Origin: Paenibacillus taichungensis
GTDB taxonomy: Bacteria > Bacillota > Bacilli > Paenibacillales > Paenibacillaceae
Reading direction: 5' to 3'
DNA length: 64,000 bases
Assembly: GCF_003287275.1 (NCBI RefSeq)
Contig: NZ_QEVW01000015.1
Span: 274,283-338,282, forward strand
Each line of letters starts with the position of its first letter. The stretch's first letter is position 1. This document shows positions 41,570-50,028 of the stretch, piece after piece. Position numbers and translations under genes: made by a program. The notes under the pieces are model-generated. The model was not told the DNA's origin and made no database searches. It was given only the letters and a program-made list of their open reading frames with translations.

Positions 41570-42279
41570 CACACATTCCCCTGGCTGATCCACCCCGTAT
41601 GTTGATGGTCATTGCCGCCAGATGTAACTGGTTCCTCTTCAGGTTCAAGCACATTAAGGGCGACCTTATGCTGATAGATGGCAAACATGCCCGCGAACAA
41701 CGCTCCGAAGCCAACAACCGTCAGCATTAGCAGAGCCGTCAGACACAGCGCCTGAAAACAGGCTCCCATCGTGTACCCCGGATGACGGAAGAATAGCTTC
41801 ACACTTTCCCCCATCGCCTGAATGATACCCATGTTCTTTTGCAGAACAAGCTGCCACGTATAGAACTGCGACATCAGCGCCATGAGGACGAAGAACGTTT
41901 GGAACATGCTCACTGCTGTACCTGTAATCCCGCCCTGTCCGCCGTAATACCACCAGGTTGACCACAGAATGAAGCCAAGCACGGCGAAAAGCACACCTAC
42001 TGCCCCTCCCGGGGTAAATCCCTTCATCGTTCCGTTCCAGATATCCTTAAACCCATTGCGGCGCTCCTTGCGTTCCAGCCTGTGATGTACGGCATAACTG
42101 ACACCGAACAGGATTGGCATATAAATCACGGCCAAAAGCAGCACCGCAATCGGCAGCGGAGCAAACATCAGAATGGGTACCAGCACTATGGAGCTGACAA
42201 TACTGTACAGGGCCACCGGAATAATATCCCGATAGATTTCCGCCCCCGACTTGACCAATACTTCACTCAGCTTACGCAT
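41569..42279 (-). CDS. YesL/DUF624-family membrane protein
   Basis: A 236-residue protein with five to six hydrophobic segments (IVSSIVLVPILMFAPLPIAV, GVLFAVLGFILWSTWWYYGG, CLTALLMLTVVGFGALFAGM). DUF624/YesL proteins are often encoded with CUT1 sugar ABC transporters in Paenibacillus and Bacillus; their job is unknown, perhaps transporter assembly or sensing. Here it lies 30 bp after the ATPase gene and overlaps namZ by one base. GGGAG precedes the ATG at 42279. Confidence 0.8.
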   Translation of the reverse strand: MRKLSEVLVKSGAEIYRDIIPVALYSIVSSIVLVPILMFAPLPIAVLLLAVIYMPILFGVSYAVHHRLERKERRNGFKDIWNGTMKGFTPGGAVGVLFAVLGFILWSTWWYYGGQGGITGTAVSMFQTFFVLMALMSQFYTWQLVLQKNMGIIQAMGESVKLFFRHPGYTMGACFQALCLTALLMLTVVGFGALFAGMFAIYQHKVALNVLEPEEEPVTSGGNDHQHTGWISQGNV

Positions 42280-42309
42280 CCCCACACTCCCTTTCTTGCA
42301 GCTCGTTTC

Positions 42310-43419
42310 TTATTCCCGTCCAATCGCCAGTTCCGTCTCCGGGTCAAAAAAGTGCGCCTTACGCAGGTCCAATACAAAATTTTTGTCCATGCCTACATAA
42401 GCATGTGTTTCTGGGTGAACCTTGGCCGTGACGGTACGGGCACCCGAATGGAAATACACCAGATTCTCGGAACCCAGGTGCTCCACTACCTGGACCCGCG
42501 CCTTCAGCATATGGTCTGTCGGAATATTCGGAGCGACGTCGTCACCAAAAATATGCTCTGGACGCAGCCCCATAATCACCGGCTTGCCCTGATGGCTCTG
42601 AAGACGAGCGAGTACATCCTCTGGCAAGGTAAATGATGCACCTTCCACGACAACCTGCGTGCCTTCAATCCGGGCATCAATGAAGTTCATCGCCGGGGAA
42701 CCGATAAAACCGGCAACAAACATATTACGCGGACTCGCATATAATTCTTTCGGTGAAGCCACCTGCTGTATATCTCCATGATTCATGACCACGATTCGCT
42801 CCCCAAGTGTCATGGCCTCTACCTGATCATGCGTGACATATACAATTGTGGCACCGAGCCGCTTATGCAGCTCGCCCAATTCCACCCGCATCTGTACCCG
42901 CAGCTTCGCATCCAGATTGGAAAGCGGCTCATCGAACAGAAACACCTGTGGATCACGGACAATCGCACGCCCTACCGCCACACGTTGGCGCTGACCACCG
43001 GACAGCTCGCGCGGTTTGCGCTCCAGCATCGCCTCCAGTCCCAGAATGGAAGCAGCATTCTGCACCTGTTCATCAATATAGGACTTTGGCTTCTTAAGAT
43101 TTTTCAGGCCAAAGGATAGATTTTCACGGATGGTCATGTGCGGATAAAGTGCATAATCCTGAAATACCATCGCGATATCGCGATCCTTCGGATGCAGATC
43201 GTTCACGACCCGTTCCCCGATGACAATGTCGCCGCTCGTCTGTTTTTCCAATCCCGCAATCATCCGCAGAGACGTCGTCTTGCCACAGCCCGAAGGACCC
43301 ACAAAAACCACGAATTCCTTATCTTCTATAACAAAGTCCGAGCCGGCCACAGCCGTGAACGTTCCTTTATGATCGTCTTTGAATTCTTTGCGCACTTGGC
43401 GAAACTCCACGCGTGCCAT
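42310..43419 (-). CDS. ABC transporter ATP-binding protein, MsmX/UgpC type
   Basis: A 369-residue ATPase with Walker A GPSGCGKTT, Q-loop FQDYALYPHM, signature LSGGQRQRV, Walker B VFLFDEPLSNLDAKL and switch His VTHDQ. The ~120-residue C-terminal OB/TOBE region (GLRPEHIFGDDV) is characteristic of sugar importers of the CUT1 group. In most Bacillota one shared MsmX serves many CUT1 systems, so a dedicated ATPase inside this operon is notable. It energises the SBP and two permeases encoded just upstream. Confidence 0.93.
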   Translation of the reverse strand: MARVEFRQVRKEFKDDHKGTFTAVAGSDFVIEDKEFVVFVGPSGCGKTTSLRMIAGLEKQTSGDIVIGERVVNDLHPKDRDIAMVFQDYALYPHMTIRENLSFGLKNLKKPKSYIDEQVQNAASILGLEAMLERKPRELSGGQRQRVAVGRAIVRDPQVFLFDEPLSNLDAKLRVQMRVELGELHKRLGATIVYVTHDQVEAMTLGERIVVMNHGDIQQVASPKELYASPRNMFVAGFIGSPAMNFIDARIEGTQVVVEGASFTLPEDVLARLQSHQGKPVIMGLRPEHIFGDDVAPNIPTDHMLKARVQVVEHLGSENLVYFHSGARTVTAKVHPETHAYVGMDKNFVLDLRKAHFFDPETELAIGRE

Positions 43420-43462
43420 AGGTAGATCCCCCTTTACGTTGTCGCTTGTCCTGAACTAGCAG

Positions 43463-44305
43463 TTAACCTTTAACTGCACCGATCGTAATACCCTGTAGGA
43501 AATAACGTTGCAGTGAGAAAAACAGAATGATCATCGGCAGTGCACCAATTGTTGCCCCTGCCATCATTGCACCGAAGTCCGTTGATTCAGCAAATACGAA
43601 CGAAGCCAGCCCCACCTGAACGGTGCGCATCTCGTTGGAATTAGTGATCAGGAACGGCCAGAAAAATTCATTCCACGAAGCTACAAACGTGAAAATCGCC
43701 AGCACCGCGATCCCTGGCTTCGCCATCGGCAGAATCACTTTCCAGAAGATGCCGAACTCGCTGCATGCATCAATACGTGCCGCATGGATCAGCGATGTCG
43801 GAAGTGTTGACATGAACTGTTTCATCAAGAAAATGTTGCCCACACTGACGGCAGCAGGCAAAATAATGGCCGTATACGTATCTCCCAGGTCAAACACGTT
43901 GACCATCAGAATGTACAAAGGAATCAGCGTCACCTGTGCCGGAATCATCATCGTGCCCAGCAAGGTCCAGAATACCGCCTGACTTCCCGGAAATTTCAGT
44001 TTGGCGAACGCGTAACCCGCCAGGGAGGCGAAGAACACATTTGTCACGGTGAGAATGACCGAGATGAGCAGCGAGTTGTACAGCCAGCGCCAGGCATCAG
44101 TTTTGGCAAAAAAGCGCTCATATGGTGACAACGACAGCTGCTCCGGGATCATCTGCGGTTTGAAGGACGCTGACATCGCACTATCCTGCACCGAACCGAC
44201 CAACATCCAGTACATCGGAATGACCGTCACCAGTGCCCAGGCCACCAGCAGAATGGATGCAACGACAAGCAGTGTCTTTTTCTGAGTTGATTTCATAGAT
44301 TTCAT
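43463..44305 (-). CDS. ABC transporter permease, CUT1 type (MalG-like)
   Basis: A 280-residue permease with six membrane helices. The ATPase-docking EAA loop reads HAARIDACSEFGIFWKVILPMAKPG-like around residue 180, and the C-terminus ends QRYFLQGITIGAVKG, typical of MalG-type sugar permeases. It is the third gene of the operon after the SBP and the MalF-type permease (28 bp), 43 bp before the ATPase. Confidence 0.93.
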   Translation of the reverse strand: MKSMKSTQKKTLLVVASILLVAWALVTVIPMYWMLVGSVQDSAMSASFKPQMIPEQLSLSPYERFFAKTDAWRWLYNSLLISVILTVTNVFFASLAGYAFAKLKFPGSQAVFWTLLGTMMIPAQVTLIPLYILMVNVFDLGDTYTAIILPAAVSVGNIFLMKQFMSTLPTSLIHAARIDACSEFGIFWKVILPMAKPGIAVLAIFTFVASWNEFFWPFLITNSNEMRTVQVGLASFVFAESTDFGAMMAGATIGALPMIILFFSLQRYFLQGITIGAVKG

Positions 44306-44333
44306 TCACCCCCGGATGCTTAATGCAACATGC

Positions 44334-45257
44334 TTAATACTCAATATCGCTGGAGAAGTATTTGAACTGAATGACGGAGATGACAATGATGATAATCGCC
44401 AGTACGAACGACTGTGCAGAAGCCAAGCCGAACTCATAGAACTTGAATGCCGTCTCGTAGATCAGATAAGCGATCGTTGTTGTCGCAAAGTTCGGTCCAC
44501 CCTGTGTCATCAGATATACCGAGATAAACACCTGGAAAGACGTGATCACACCTGTCACGAGCAGATATAGCGTCGTTGGTTTGAGGAGCGGCCATGTAAT
44601 CTTGCTGAACTGGGTCCAGCCGCTGGCATGATCAATATCCGCCGCTTCATACAGCGATTTCGGAATACCACCCATGGCTGCCAGATACAGAATAATGCCC
44701 GCTCCGTGCGATCCAAGCCAGTTCATCAGAATAAGTGAAAAGAGTGCCGTTCCCGACTGGCCCAGCCAGATCACCGGATCAAGGCCGAACAGGCCGAGAA
44801 AGCGGTTCAGCAGTCCCGAATCCGTCGGGTCAAAGATCGCCAGCCATACGATGGAGATGGTTACCCCGGATGCTACCGCAGGCAGGTACAATGTTGCTTT
44901 GAAGAACGTCTGCCACTTGCTTTTCATCTGGAAGATGAAGTAGGACAGTACAAATGTAATGAGAATATTGACCGGTACCGTACCCACAGTAAAGATGAGT
45001 GTATTTTTAATCGACTTCCAGAACGTCTCATCCTTCACCAAACGCTCGTAGTTATCCAATCCAACCCACGTCGAATTCATAATGTTGTATTTCTGGAAGC
45101 TCATCACGAGAGCCGTCAGAACGGGATACAGTGTGAAAATGAGAAACAGCAGGACAGGCGCCAAAATAAACAAATACGCCCACCCGTAGTCTCGCCAAAA
45201 CCGGGCAACCCGGGAAGTCCGGGGCACAGACGGTTTTGGCGCAAGGGCGGTCTGCAT
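44334..45257 (-). CDS. ABC transporter permease, CUT1 type (MalF-like)
   Basis: A 307-residue permease beginning with a basic N-terminus then WAYLFILAPVLLFLIFTLYP. It has six helices and an EAA loop (SLYEAADIDHASGWTQFSKI) near residue 215. Together with the next gene it forms the channel for the sugar bound by the upstream lipoprotein. Its context predicts MurNAc, GlcNAc or a muropeptide-derived disaccharide as substrate. Confidence 0.93.
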   Translation of the reverse strand: MQTALAPKPSVPRTSRVARFWRDYGWAYLFILAPVLLFLIFTLYPVLTALVMSFQKYNIMNSTWVGLDNYERLVKDETFWKSIKNTLIFTVGTVPVNILITFVLSYFIFQMKSKWQTFFKATLYLPAVASGVTISIVWLAIFDPTDSGLLNRFLGLFGLDPVIWLGQSGTALFSLILMNWLGSHGAGIILYLAAMGGIPKSLYEAADIDHASGWTQFSKITWPLLKPTTLYLLVTGVITSFQVFISVYLMTQGGPNFATTTIAYLIYETAFKFYEFGLASAQSFVLAIIIIVISVIQFKYFSSDIEY

Positions 45258-45312
45258 GGCGAATCCTCCTCTCCTAATCAGTGTGGTTTTGCGTTATGTT
45301 GTATGGTCCGAG

Positions 45313-46665
45313 TTATTGTCCAAACATCTGCTGGCCTTTGTTCTTGAAGTCTTCTGCGATCTGCTCCGGTGTCTTCTCACCCGAGAACAGCGCCTGAATG
45401 TTAGGCTTCACAACTTGTTCCTTGAATTGTTTTTGCTGTGATGCTTTGTCGATATCCAGTTCCAGTACGACCGGCATAGCGATATTCTCTGCCATTACTT
45501 TTGCAGCAGCCAGATTATCCGGTTGACCAAGTTCTTTTCCTTTAAACAGATCCACCTGGGATTGTCTTACGAATGGGAGCGCCAGTTCGTTGGCCGAGTT
45601 ACCTGCTTTGGCACCACTGAGTGCCTCCATAACCAGGAACGTATTTTTAGCATGCTGTTCGCCTTTATCCTTCTTCTGTTTGAAGGCCACGTACCCTTCG
45701 CCGCCCATCGTTGTTGCCGCAGGTTGATCGTCATTATGCGGTACAGGCAGCAGAACAAAATCAATTTTCTCACCCTGTACTTTGCCATCATCGATGTCCT
45801 TGTTGCGGTTCTGAATCATCACATCATAATAAGGAATCGCTTTGGAGATGATTGCCGTTTCACCCGCGTAGAACATATCCGTCCGTTTTGCTGGAGCAAG
45901 AGCAGCCGTTTCCTTCGGCATATAACCTTGATCCATCAGGTTTTTGATAAATGAGAGAGTATCCAGAATGCGGCCATCATTCCATTGGAACGTGCCAGCT
46001 TTGTCGAGAACGTCAATCATGCCGTTGTTTCGGGACAGCATTTCAATGAAATCAAGCGAGGTTCCGTCGGTAACCAGTGCATATTGTTTCCCCCCGCCAT
46101 CCAGCGTTTTGGTCAGCTTTGCTGCGGCAGCGTTGAATTCGGACCAAGTCCAGCCATTTTGCTGAATGGATTTCCAGTCAATACCCGCTTCCTCCAGAAT
46201 GCGTTTGTTGCCACCCCATGCCCATTGGAATTGATACAACGGTAGTCCGTACTGTTTCCCTTGGATCTGACCTAATTCAAGCGTACCTGGCAAATAGTCA
46301 CCCTTGATCTCAGGTGTCAGGTAGCTGTCCAGCTCAAGTGCCAATCCTGTATTCACATACGTGCCGTCTACACTATGAAAGTAAAGATCCGGCGGATTGC
46401 CCGCGTTCAGAGCGACATCGAATTTTTTGGGCCCTTCCGCCCAGGAGAGCATTTCCGTCTTCACGGTAATGTTCGGGTGTTCTTTATTGAAATCAACGAT
46501 CAGATCCTTCAGTTCATCTTCATATGTCCCATGTACCGGATAAGTCCATACGGTCACCGTATCTTCCGCATTGGGATCATCTGAAGCAGCGCCCCCGCCA
46601 TTCCCGCAGGCAGTAACCCAGACCATCATCAACAACATTGCCCATACCAGACCCTTCTTTTTCAT
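45313..46665 (-). CDS. Sugar ABC transporter substrate-binding lipoprotein (CUT1)
   Basis: A 450-residue lipoprotein. The ATG at 46665 lies eight bases after AAGGAG; the longer frame includes this site. The signal is KKKGLVWAMLLMMVWVTAC-G with the lipobox Cys, followed by a family-1 sugar-binding fold (DTVTVWTYPVHGTYEDELKD, EHPNITVKTEMLSWAEGPKK, LDSYLTPEIKGDYLPG, QFQWAWGGNKRILEEAGIDW). It starts an operon of SBP-permease-permease-ATPase-YesL-NamZ-NagZ. Divergent murK-murQ makes MurNAc or GlcNAc the best guess for the ligand. Confidence 0.92.
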   Translation of the reverse strand: MKKKGLVWAMLLMMVWVTACGNGGGAASDDPNAEDTVTVWTYPVHGTYEDELKDLIVDFNKEHPNITVKTEMLSWAEGPKKFDVALNAGNPPDLYFHSVDGTYVNTGLALELDSYLTPEIKGDYLPGTLELGQIQGKQYGLPLYQFQWAWGGNKRILEEAGIDWKSIQQNGWTWSEFNAAAAKLTKTLDGGGKQYALVTDGTSLDFIEMLSRNNGMIDVLDKAGTFQWNDGRILDTLSFIKNLMDQGYMPKETAALAPAKRTDMFYAGETAIISKAIPYYDVMIQNRNKDIDDGKVQGEKIDFVLLPVPHNDDQPAATTMGGEGYVAFKQKKDKGEQHAKNTFLVMEALSGAKAGNSANELALPFVRQSQVDLFKGKELGQPDNLAAAKVMAENIAMPVVLELDIDKASQQKQFKEQVVKPNIQALFSGEKTPEQIAEDFKNKGQQMFGQ

Positions 46666-46843
46666 CCCTTCATCTCCTTCGCGTGTCGTCTCCCGATAAT
46701 TGCATTGCCTAACCATGCTACCCCTTTTGAAATCATCCATCCTTAAACGGCTTAACAGACTATTGAGCGTGACAGTAAGGAAAATGCACCTCCCTTATGG
46801 ATTAGACCTGAACGTACGCAGGATTAATCTCTTAAATGCAATA

Positions 46844-46868
46844 TTAACGTCAACTTAGTTGACATTAA
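46844..46868. promoter_or_regulatory. Palindrome upstream of the ABC-namZ-nagZ operon
   Basis: TTAACGTCAAC and GTTGACATTAA flank a TTA spacer (10 of 11 positions symmetrical), about 180 bp before the SBP start. It contains TTGAC-type hexamers on both strands and may be an operator for a transcription factor of this island. Confidence 0.5.
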
Positions 46869-46946
46869 CAGTATTAATTCCTTCCAAAATTGTAGATTGA
46901 GTTCATTATATGAGCTATGAAATAAAAATTCAACATTATTTTTTAT

Positions 46947-46973
46947 TATAAAATTTAATTTTACTTTTTCATT
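46947..46973. promoter_or_regulatory. Candidate MurR operator at murK
   Basis: This 27-bp stretch (core AAATTTAATT, then ACTTTTTCA) agrees at 23 of 27 positions with 51351-51377 upstream of anmK. It contains a perfect TAAAATT-T-AATTTTA palindrome (46949-46963) and overlaps the -35 of the murK promoter, so it suits an RpiR-type repressor. Confidence 0.55.
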
Positions 46974-46988
46974 TTATGCCTCTATACT
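46960..46988 (+). promoter_or_regulatory. SigA-type promoter of murK-murQ
   Basis: TTTACT (46960-46965), 17 bp, TATACT (46983-46988), about 38 bp before the TTG start. Confidence 0.6.
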
Positions 46989-47026
46989 ATGTAAAAAGAA
47001 AACTCAAGCAATCGAGGTGAGCCACT

Positions 47027-47989
47027 TTGCGAGTATATGTTGGCGTAGATGGAGGCGGTACCAATACTGATGCAGCAATCATTTCTGAATCTGGCGAAAT
47101 TCTCGCCCGGCTCAGCGGTGGTCCCACGAATCCTCACAGCGTACCACTGGAACAGGCCCTTTCCGAACTGCAACGAGTGCTGGAACAGCTATTTAATCTA
47201 AAAAGTGATTTATCGACAAATTGTGAAGGTATATGCCTCGGAATGTCAGGTGTAGATACAGTTCAAGAGCGGCAACTTATAGCCGACGCAGTAAATAACT
47301 ATATGAAGAGCCGCAATCGACAGGGATCAGAAGGCTGTCCAGTCTGGGTTGTATCCGAAGGAGAGATTGCCCTGATGGCCACTCTTGGACATACTCACGG
47401 TGTATTGTGCATCTCTGGAACAGGGTCCATCGTGTACGGATTTACGCAGGAAGGAGAGCGGTACCGTTCAGGAGGGTGGGGTCATCTGCTCGGAGATGAG
47501 GGGAGCGGCTATCGTATTGGACAGCGTGCACTTCAAGCGGCTATGCAGAGCTATGACGGTGTTCTTCCTCCCACCCGTTTAACCCCGCTTCTTCTAAAGA
47601 AACTTAAACTTCGGGATATATCGGAGCTAAAGTCGCTGGTGTATCAGTCGAATTGGGGCAAAACCGAGACCGCATCCATCGCCCGTCTGGCTATAGAAGC
47701 AGCTGAATCCGGGGATGAGGCTGCCCGGGCACTGATCATCGATGAAGCTGCACAACTGGCGGATACCGCCAAGGCGCTGATTGCCCGTCATCCCGAATTT
47801 GCATCTACTCAGGTTGTCCTGTCCGGATCATTGTTTCGATACGCTGAACTTTTCCGAAATACATTTATCCAGAAGTTATCGGGATATTATGGAGAGTTGG
47901 ACTTTGTATATCGTGAAGATGCCCCTGCTCCAGTGATTGGTGCAGCACAACTGGCAAGAAGACGATGTTTCCTGAATGAATCATTTTAA
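47027..47989 (+). CDS. murK: BadF/BadG-family sugar kinase, probable MurNAc/GlcNAc kinase (MurK-like)
   Basis: A 320-residue kinase starting at TTG after GAGGTGA. RVYVGVDGGGTNTDAAIIS is the phosphate-1 motif of the ASKHA superfamily, HGVLCISGTGSIVYGF is phosphate-2, and GGWGHLLGDEGSGYRIGQRA is the BadF/BcrA-family signature shared with GlcNAc kinases. MurK of Clostridium acetobutylicum, from this family, phosphorylates MurNAc and GlcNAc at O-6. The next gene, 22 bp on, is murQ, whose substrate is MurNAc-6-phosphate. This explains why no PTS transporter is needed: sugar enters unphosphorylated by ABC transport. Confidence 0.82.
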   Translation: MRVYVGVDGGGTNTDAAIISESGEILARLSGGPTNPHSVPLEQALSELQRVLEQLFNLKSDLSTNCEGICLGMSGVDTVQERQLIADAVNNYMKSRNRQGSEGCPVWVVSEGEIALMATLGHTHGVLCISGTGSIVYGFTQEGERYRSGGWGHLLGDEGSGYRIGQRALQAAMQSYDGVLPPTRLTPLLLKKLKLRDISELKSLVYQSNWGKTETASIARLAIEAAESGDEAARALIIDEAAQLADTAKALIARHPEFASTQVVLSGSLFRYAELFRNTFIQKLSGYYGELDFVYREDAPAPVIGAAQLARRRCFLNESF

Positions 47990-48011
47990 AAGAGAGAAGG
48001 AGGCCATACGG

Positions 48012-48917
48012 ATGAATCACATGCTGAACTCACTACTAACGGAACAACCCAATCCACTAACGGATCATATAGATGAATTGCCTTCGGCAGAAATTATGGA
48101 GTTAATTAATAAGGAAGATCAACGGATTGCGGAGCTCATTCAACCCCTGATTCCGGTCATTGCCCAAGCGGCGGACCGAATCTTGGAGGCCTTTCAGTCT
48201 GGCGGCAGGCTGTTCTATGTAGGTGCAGGAACCAGTGGACGATTGGGGATACTTGACGCTTCGGAATGCCCACCTACCTACGGAACCCCGCCCTCCATGG
48301 TACAGGGTATTATCGCAGGGGGATTCCGGGCAGTGAAGGACCCGGTGGAAGGTGCTGAAGATAGCGAGGAATTGGGAGCCACGGACCTTGATGAACATGG
48401 ATTAGACGAAAACGATGTCGTGGTTGGCATTGCAGCCAGTGGCCGGACGCCGTATGTGCTGGGTGCGATGAGACACGCCAAGAAGATCGGAGCTACGGTG
48501 ATCAGCCTGAGTAACAACGCAGGTACGCCGATGACCCTTTTGGCTGATGTGAGCATCGAGGCTGTTGTCGGCCCAGAGGTTGTCATGGGTTCAACACGTA
48601 TGAAAGCCGGTAGCGCCCAGAAAATGATTCTGAACATGCTTACGACTACCGCCATGATTCGTCTGGGAAAGGTTTATCGTAATTTCATGGTCGACCTGAA
48701 CCCTTCGAATGAAAAGCTTGTCCATCGGGCCAAACGCATGATCCATCTGGCGACCGGAGCGAACGAAGCGGACATTGAACAGGCCTTTGCCGGAGCAGAC
48801 GGTCATGTAAAAACGGCAATCGTCATGTTAATGGCAGGCGTGGACGCCGTGGAAGCTCAGCGAAGACTGGATCTGGCTGACGGATTTGTCCGCGCCGCCA
48901 TTGTGGGGCCTTCCTGA
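48012..48917 (+). CDS. murQ: N-acetylmuramic acid 6-phosphate etherase MurQ
   Basis: A 301-residue SIS-domain enzyme that removes lactate from MurNAc-6-P to give GlcNAc-6-P. The ATG at 48012 follows AAGGAGG by eight bases; an upstream in-frame ATG lies before that site. MurQ features include TEQPNPLTDHIDELPSAEIM, GRLFYVGAGTSGRLGILDASE, ECPPTYGTPP, AASGRTPYVLGAMRHAKKIG and GSTRMKAGSAQKMILNMLTT. Length matches E. coli MurQ. It is co-transcribed with the kinase and ends in a terminator. Confidence 0.95.
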   Translation: MNHMLNSLLTEQPNPLTDHIDELPSAEIMELINKEDQRIAELIQPLIPVIAQAADRILEAFQSGGRLFYVGAGTSGRLGILDASECPPTYGTPPSMVQGIIAGGFRAVKDPVEGAEDSEELGATDLDEHGLDENDVVVGIAASGRTPYVLGAMRHAKKIGATVISLSNNAGTPMTLLADVSIEAVVGPEVVMGSTRMKAGSAQKMILNMLTTTAMIRLGKVYRNFMVDLNPSNEKLVHRAKRMIHLATGANEADIEQAFAGADGHVKTAIVMLMAGVDAVEAQRRLDLADGFVRAAIVGPS

Positions 48918-48950
48918 GCCGTAAAGGGGTATGACTAGAGGTTGAATGAG

Positions 48951-48984
48951 AAGAGCCCGACATTAGTCTGGGTTCTTTTTTTGA
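48951..48984 (+). terminator. Terminator of murK-murQ
   Basis: AGAGCCC-GAC pairs with GTC-T-GGGTTCT (one bulge) and is followed by TTTTTT. Confidence 0.75.
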
Positions 48985-49015
48985 CTTTTTTATACTAAAA
49001 GCGGATATAGTCCTT

Positions 49016-49051
49016 CAAAAAAATCCCCTCCTGTATAAACAGAAAGGGATT
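49016..49051 (-). terminator. Terminator of murR
   Basis: On the minus strand AATCCCTTTCTG ... CAGGAGGGGATT forms a stem followed by TTTTTTT, 15 bp beyond the murR stop. Confidence 0.75.
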
Positions 49052-49065
49052 CATATGATTCTACT

Positions 49066-49914
49066 TCACTTATGCTCCAGAATAGCCTGCCGGCTCTTCT
49101 CCAAATATTCCACCGACTGGTTGTAGTCGCGGCTGGCAATCGCCAGATACAAAATGTCGATCACGTTCAGCTGTGCGATGCGTGACGAAGTTGCTCCGCT
49201 CCGGATATCGCTTTCGGTGGAAGTAATCATCAGGGGTACATCCGCCAGACTGCTGAGCGTATTACTCCCCCACTTGGTAATGCTAATCGTTGCAGCACCG
49301 CCTTCACGAGCATGCTTCAGACAGGAGATTACGTTCGAAGTCTCCCCTGAATACGAGATACATACCACCGCATCATCTTCGCGAAGCGTCGTTGCAGACG
49401 AAATCTGCATATGCGGATCGGCGAACGAAAAGCTTGTGCGATTGATTCGCATGAACTTGTAGTGTGCATCCAGCGCAATCAGGTTTGAGGCCCCCACCCC
49501 GTAGAAAAAGATCCGGTTTGCCCGATGAAGCACATCCACTGCCTGTTCCACCAGACGCGGGTCCAAAATATGAACGGTATCCTTCACCGATTGAATATTG
49601 TTTGCGGACACATGCTGAATAATGCTCTCCATGGAGTCCTGGGGACGAATCTCCGTATATTGATATTGCTCACCTGTCTGCAAATCTCCGGCAATCTTCA
49701 GCTTTAGCTCCTGAAAACCCGTTACACCCAGTGATTTGCAGAGACGGATAATGGCAGCCGGGCTGCCCCCGCTCCGTTCAGACAGCTGTGCCACCGAGGA
49801 CTGAACCGTCTCTTGGGGATGATCGAGAATGTAAGCTCCGATCTTCCGTTCCGACGGAGTCAAGTCATCCATTAATGCGCGTAAACGTACAAGTCCACCT
49901 TTCATGCCTTCCAT
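49066..49914 (-). CDS. murR: RpiR-family regulator, probable MurR
   Basis: A 282-residue regulator with AAAGGAGG five bases before the ATG. Residues ~1-75 are the RpiR helix-turn-helix (LTPSERKIGAYILDHPQETV, GGSPAAIIRLCKSLGVTGFQ), and residues ~125-260 are a SIS sugar-phosphate domain (RIFFYGVGASNLIALDAHYK, CISYSGETSNVISCLKHARE). Homologues next to murQ (E. coli MurR, Bacillus YbbH) respond to MurNAc-6-P. It sits between murQ and anmK on the opposite strand to murQ. A repeated sequence upstream of murK and anmK is the likely binding site. Confidence 0.88.
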   Translation of the reverse strand: MEGMKGGLVRLRALMDDLTPSERKIGAYILDHPQETVQSSVAQLSERSGGSPAAIIRLCKSLGVTGFQELKLKIAGDLQTGEQYQYTEIRPQDSMESIIQHVSANNIQSVKDTVHILDPRLVEQAVDVLHRANRIFFYGVGASNLIALDAHYKFMRINRTSFSFADPHMQISSATTLREDDAVVCISYSGETSNVISCLKHAREGGAATISITKWGSNTLSSLADVPLMITSTESDIRSGATSSRIAQLNVIDILYLAIASRDYNQSVEYLEKSRQAILEHK

Positions 49915-50028
49915 CCGCTCCTCCTTTCCGTACTGCCTTCATGTACAAGCATTTTATCCTATAATTCCAATAGAGTCTAATTGATTAAACGCCCTTGCAT
50001 CACCAACTCATTCAAAAGCCTTGCTGCA

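Noticed and set aside
46666..47026. Riboswitch or T-box in the ABC/murK intergenic region
   Set aside because: The sequence is AT-rich with palindromes of operator size only. No conserved riboswitch core or terminator stem was found.
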